15,536 nt of DNA from assembly GCA_003159055.1 (NCBI GenBank), contig PMLH01000638.1:7295-22830 (forward strand), read 5' to 3'. This DNA comes from Myxococcales bacterium (GTDB taxonomy: Bacteria; Myxococcota; Polyangia; Fen-1088). Shown one piece after another: positions 14,313-15,536 of this stretch (position 1 is its first letter; each line of letters opens with the position of its first letter). The position numbers were made by a program, and so were the translations under genes. The notes beneath the pieces are model-generated. The model did not search any database. It was given only the letters and a program-made list of their open reading frames with translations, and was not told the origin of the DNA.

Positions 14313-14624
14313 TCAGTGAGCCACGTCATGGATGAGGACGCGATCGAGCTGCAGCAGGCGCAGGATGGCCAAGGGTTGGTCGCGAACACCGGCGACGACC
14401 AGACTGCCTCCGTGGGCACGGACGACCTTGAACAATGCGACGATTGCGCCCACACCCAAGGTGTCGATCAGGCGCAGGCGGGAAAGATCGATGACCACGC
14501 GCGAAGGCCGCTCTTCGACAATCCCGCCGATGATCGGTCTGAGCTCGACGACCGACAGCGCGTCCAGCTCCCCTTCGATGCGAAGGATGGATGTGCCATC
14601 TTGTGTGTTGAGGGTGAAGAGCAT
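14313..14624 (-). CDS. STAS-domain protein (anti-sigma factor antagonist-like)
   Basis: A 103-residue cytoplasmic protein covering one STAS domain, the fold of SpoIIAA/RsbV that binds and releases anti-sigma or kinase partners. ILRIEGELDALSVVEL (13-28) and VVIDLSRLRLIDTLGVGAIVAL (43-64) are the two family motifs. The conserved phospho-serine segment, normally D-S-S-G, reads D54-T55-L56-G57, so the usual phosphorylated Ser is Leu with only a neighbouring Thr. It may be non-phosphorylatable, or use T55. No anti-sigma kinase or phosphatase gene lies beside it. An AGAGG ribosome site sits only 1 nt from the ATG and lies in an inverted repeat. The gene is 79 bp downstream of the ABC-F gene on the same strand and may have its own promoter. 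Confidence 0.88.
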   Translation of the reverse strand: MLFTLNTQDGTSILRIEGELDALSVVELRPIIGGIVEERPSRVVIDLSRLRLIDTLGVGAIVALFKVVRAHGGSLVVAGVRDQPLAILRLLQLDRVLIHDVAH

Positions 14625-14626
14625 GC

Positions 14627-14647
14627 CTCTGTCAATAGTAGACAGAG
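14627..14647 (-). promoter_or_regulatory. Perfect inverted repeat over the STAS start region (operator or RNA hairpin)
   Basis: CTCTGTC (14627-14633) and GACAGAG (14641-14647) are exact reverse complements around a 7-bp AT-rich spacer, 2 bp from the STAS start codon. On the transcribed strand one arm contains most of the ribosome site (AGAG), and the spacer contains TACTAT, a possible -10. It could be a repressor operator or a small hairpin masking the ribosome site. Confidence 0.5.
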
Positions 14648-14703
14648 AGAAGAGATGGTCCTCTCGTTTTGTGACCTCGTGGTCGCATTTGAGACCCGTG
14701 TGA

Positions 14704-15536
14704 TTACTCTCTTTCGATGTCCGCGATCTCCTTCTCCAAGACTTCCCATTCGGCCAGCAGGGTTTCGATTTTCGGACCCAGGGCTGCTTGTTCCTGCTCC
14801 AGCGCGGCGACCTCGTCCTTGCTCGTGCGCTCGAAGAAGCCGGGCGAGCAGTACAGATCGGTGATGGCTTGCTTGCGGTTTTCTGCGGCTTCCATCTCGG
14901 CCATCACTTGATCGCGGCGCCTCGGCAGCTGGATGAGGCGGTTGCGGCGACGCTTCTTCTCTTCCCAGTCGGCGGCGCTGGCCGAGCTCGCGCCGGGTGC
15001 GTCTTCCTGGCGCGCGCGTTTGGCCTTTTCCACCACGGCGTCAGCATCCAGGTGGTCGTCGCCACAGCGGGCGAGGTACTCGGTGTAGGTGCCGGGAAAA
15101 TCGCGCGGGCCGTCCGGCGTGATCTCCACGATGCGCGTGGCCAGCTCGGACACGAACCAGCGGTCGTGCGAGACGAACAACACTGTGCCGGGAAAATTCC
15201 GCAAGCTTTCGATGAGGGCGCCGATGGCCTCCAGATCCAGGTGGTTGGTGGGTTCGTCCAGCACCAGCACGTTGGGCTTGTTCACGATGAGCAGCCCAAA
15301 GATGAGGCGCGCGGACTCGCCACCCGAGAGCAGGCCAACCCGTTTCTCCACGTCTGCGCCGGAGAACAAAACCCGGCCGAGCTGGCTGCGCACGTAGGTC
15401 GGACTTGCGCCAGGGCAGGCGTGATCGAGCAGGCCAAGCGGCGTCGCGTCCAGGTCGTCCAAGACCTCGCGGTGGTCCTGGGGAAAGTAGCCGAAGCGCA
15501 CCTCGTGGCCCCAGCGCGCCTCGCCTGTGTCGGGGG
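14704..15536 (-). CDS. ABC-F family ATPase, C-terminal half (runs off the right edge)
   Basis: Partial gene. ABC-F proteins are soluble twin-ATPase proteins that act on the ribosome (translation factors EttA, Uup and relatives, or antibiotic-resistance factors), not transporters. The visible part is the second nucleotide-binding domain: PDTGEARWGHEVRFGYFPQDH at the edge (Q-loop region), signature LSGGESARL, Walker B VLVLDEPTNHLD, and H-loop LFVSHDRWF. An Arg/Lys-rich linker and a Glu/Ala-rich C-terminal coiled coil (about the last 80 residues, ending EKEIADIERE) follow. The frame is open through the last base, so the start and first ATPase domain lie outside. GTG 15501 is only an internal Val codon. 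The subfamily cannot be fixed from half a protein. The PtIM linker is not visible. Confidence 0.93.
   Translation of the reverse strand, partial: PDTGEARWGHEVRFGYFPQDHREVLDDLDATPLGLLDHACPGASPTYVRSQLGRVLFSGADVEKRVGLLSGGESARLIFGLLIVNKPNVLVLDEPTNHLDLEAIGALIESLRNFPGTVLFVSHDRWFVSELATRIVEITPDGPRDFPGTYTEYLARCGDDHLDADAVVEKAKRARQEDAPGASSASAADWEEKKRRRNRLIQLPRRRDQVMAEMEAAENRKQAITDLYCSPGFFERTSKDEVAALEQEQAALGPKIETLLAEWEVLEKEIADIERE

Noticed and set aside
14634..14639. TTGACA (minus strand) as a -35 box for the STAS gene
   Set aside because: A matching -10 would fall inside the coding sequence and none is seen. The bases belong to the inverted repeat next to the start codon.

Overview
The window is high-GC, densely packed bacterial DNA that looks like a Myxococcota (Polyangia-like) chromosome. 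The evidence is a eukaryote-like Ser/Thr kinase with a C-terminal PEGA domain, a TPR/PEGA membrane protein, lipoproteins with Asp/Pro-rich or Gly/Ser-rich spacers after the lipobox, and a canonical sigma-54 promoter. No rRNA, tRNA, CRISPR array, phage gene or transposase was recognised. The assignment to this phylum is an inference from gene style, not from a marker gene.

Layout. (1) 24-5179, plus strand: a tight three-gene unit with 8-9 bp gaps. It encodes a membrane Ser/Thr kinase with an extracytoplasmic PEGA domain, a TPR + double-PEGA envelope protein, and a large lipoprotein with three choice-of-anchor-D-type beta domains followed by eight BNR-like repeats. (2) 5247-5486: an orphan 79-residue protein. 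(3) 5652-7155: a hotdog acyl-CoA thioesterase, then a YgfZ/GcvT-type folate-binding Fe-S protein 4 bp downstream. (4) 7156-7395: a gene-free stretch with a perfect 9-bp hairpin and degenerate hexanucleotide repeats. (5) 7396-11995: four co-directional genes for a polytopic GT-C-like membrane protein, a GT4 glycosyltransferase, a membrane-anchored NodB-type deacetylase and an LPG-synthase-TM/UPF0104 flippase-like protein. (6) 11996-12226: an intergenic region with a near-perfect sigma-54 promoter driving a surface lipoprotein with an arylsulfotransferase (ASST) propeller at 12227-14296. (7) Minus strand: a small STAS-domain protein (14313-14624), with an inverted repeat over its start region, and the C-terminal half of an ABC-F ATPase (14704 to the right edge).

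How the genes may work together. Genes 1-3 look like an envelope signalling or surface-display unit: a kinase reading the periplasm through PEGA, a PEGA partner, and a secreted beta-rich lipoprotein. Region 5 has the parts list of a lipid-linked aminosugar pathway: sugar transfer at the cytoplasmic face, N-deacetylation by a membrane-tethered enzyme, flipping, and extracytoplasmic transfer. This parallels ArnC/D/EF/T or GPI-anchor logic, but with different protein families. The ASST lipoprotein is the only gene with a clear alternative-sigma promoter and retains the full ASST histidine set, so it is probably a regulated surface sulfotransferase. These functional links are inferences from gene order and motifs.
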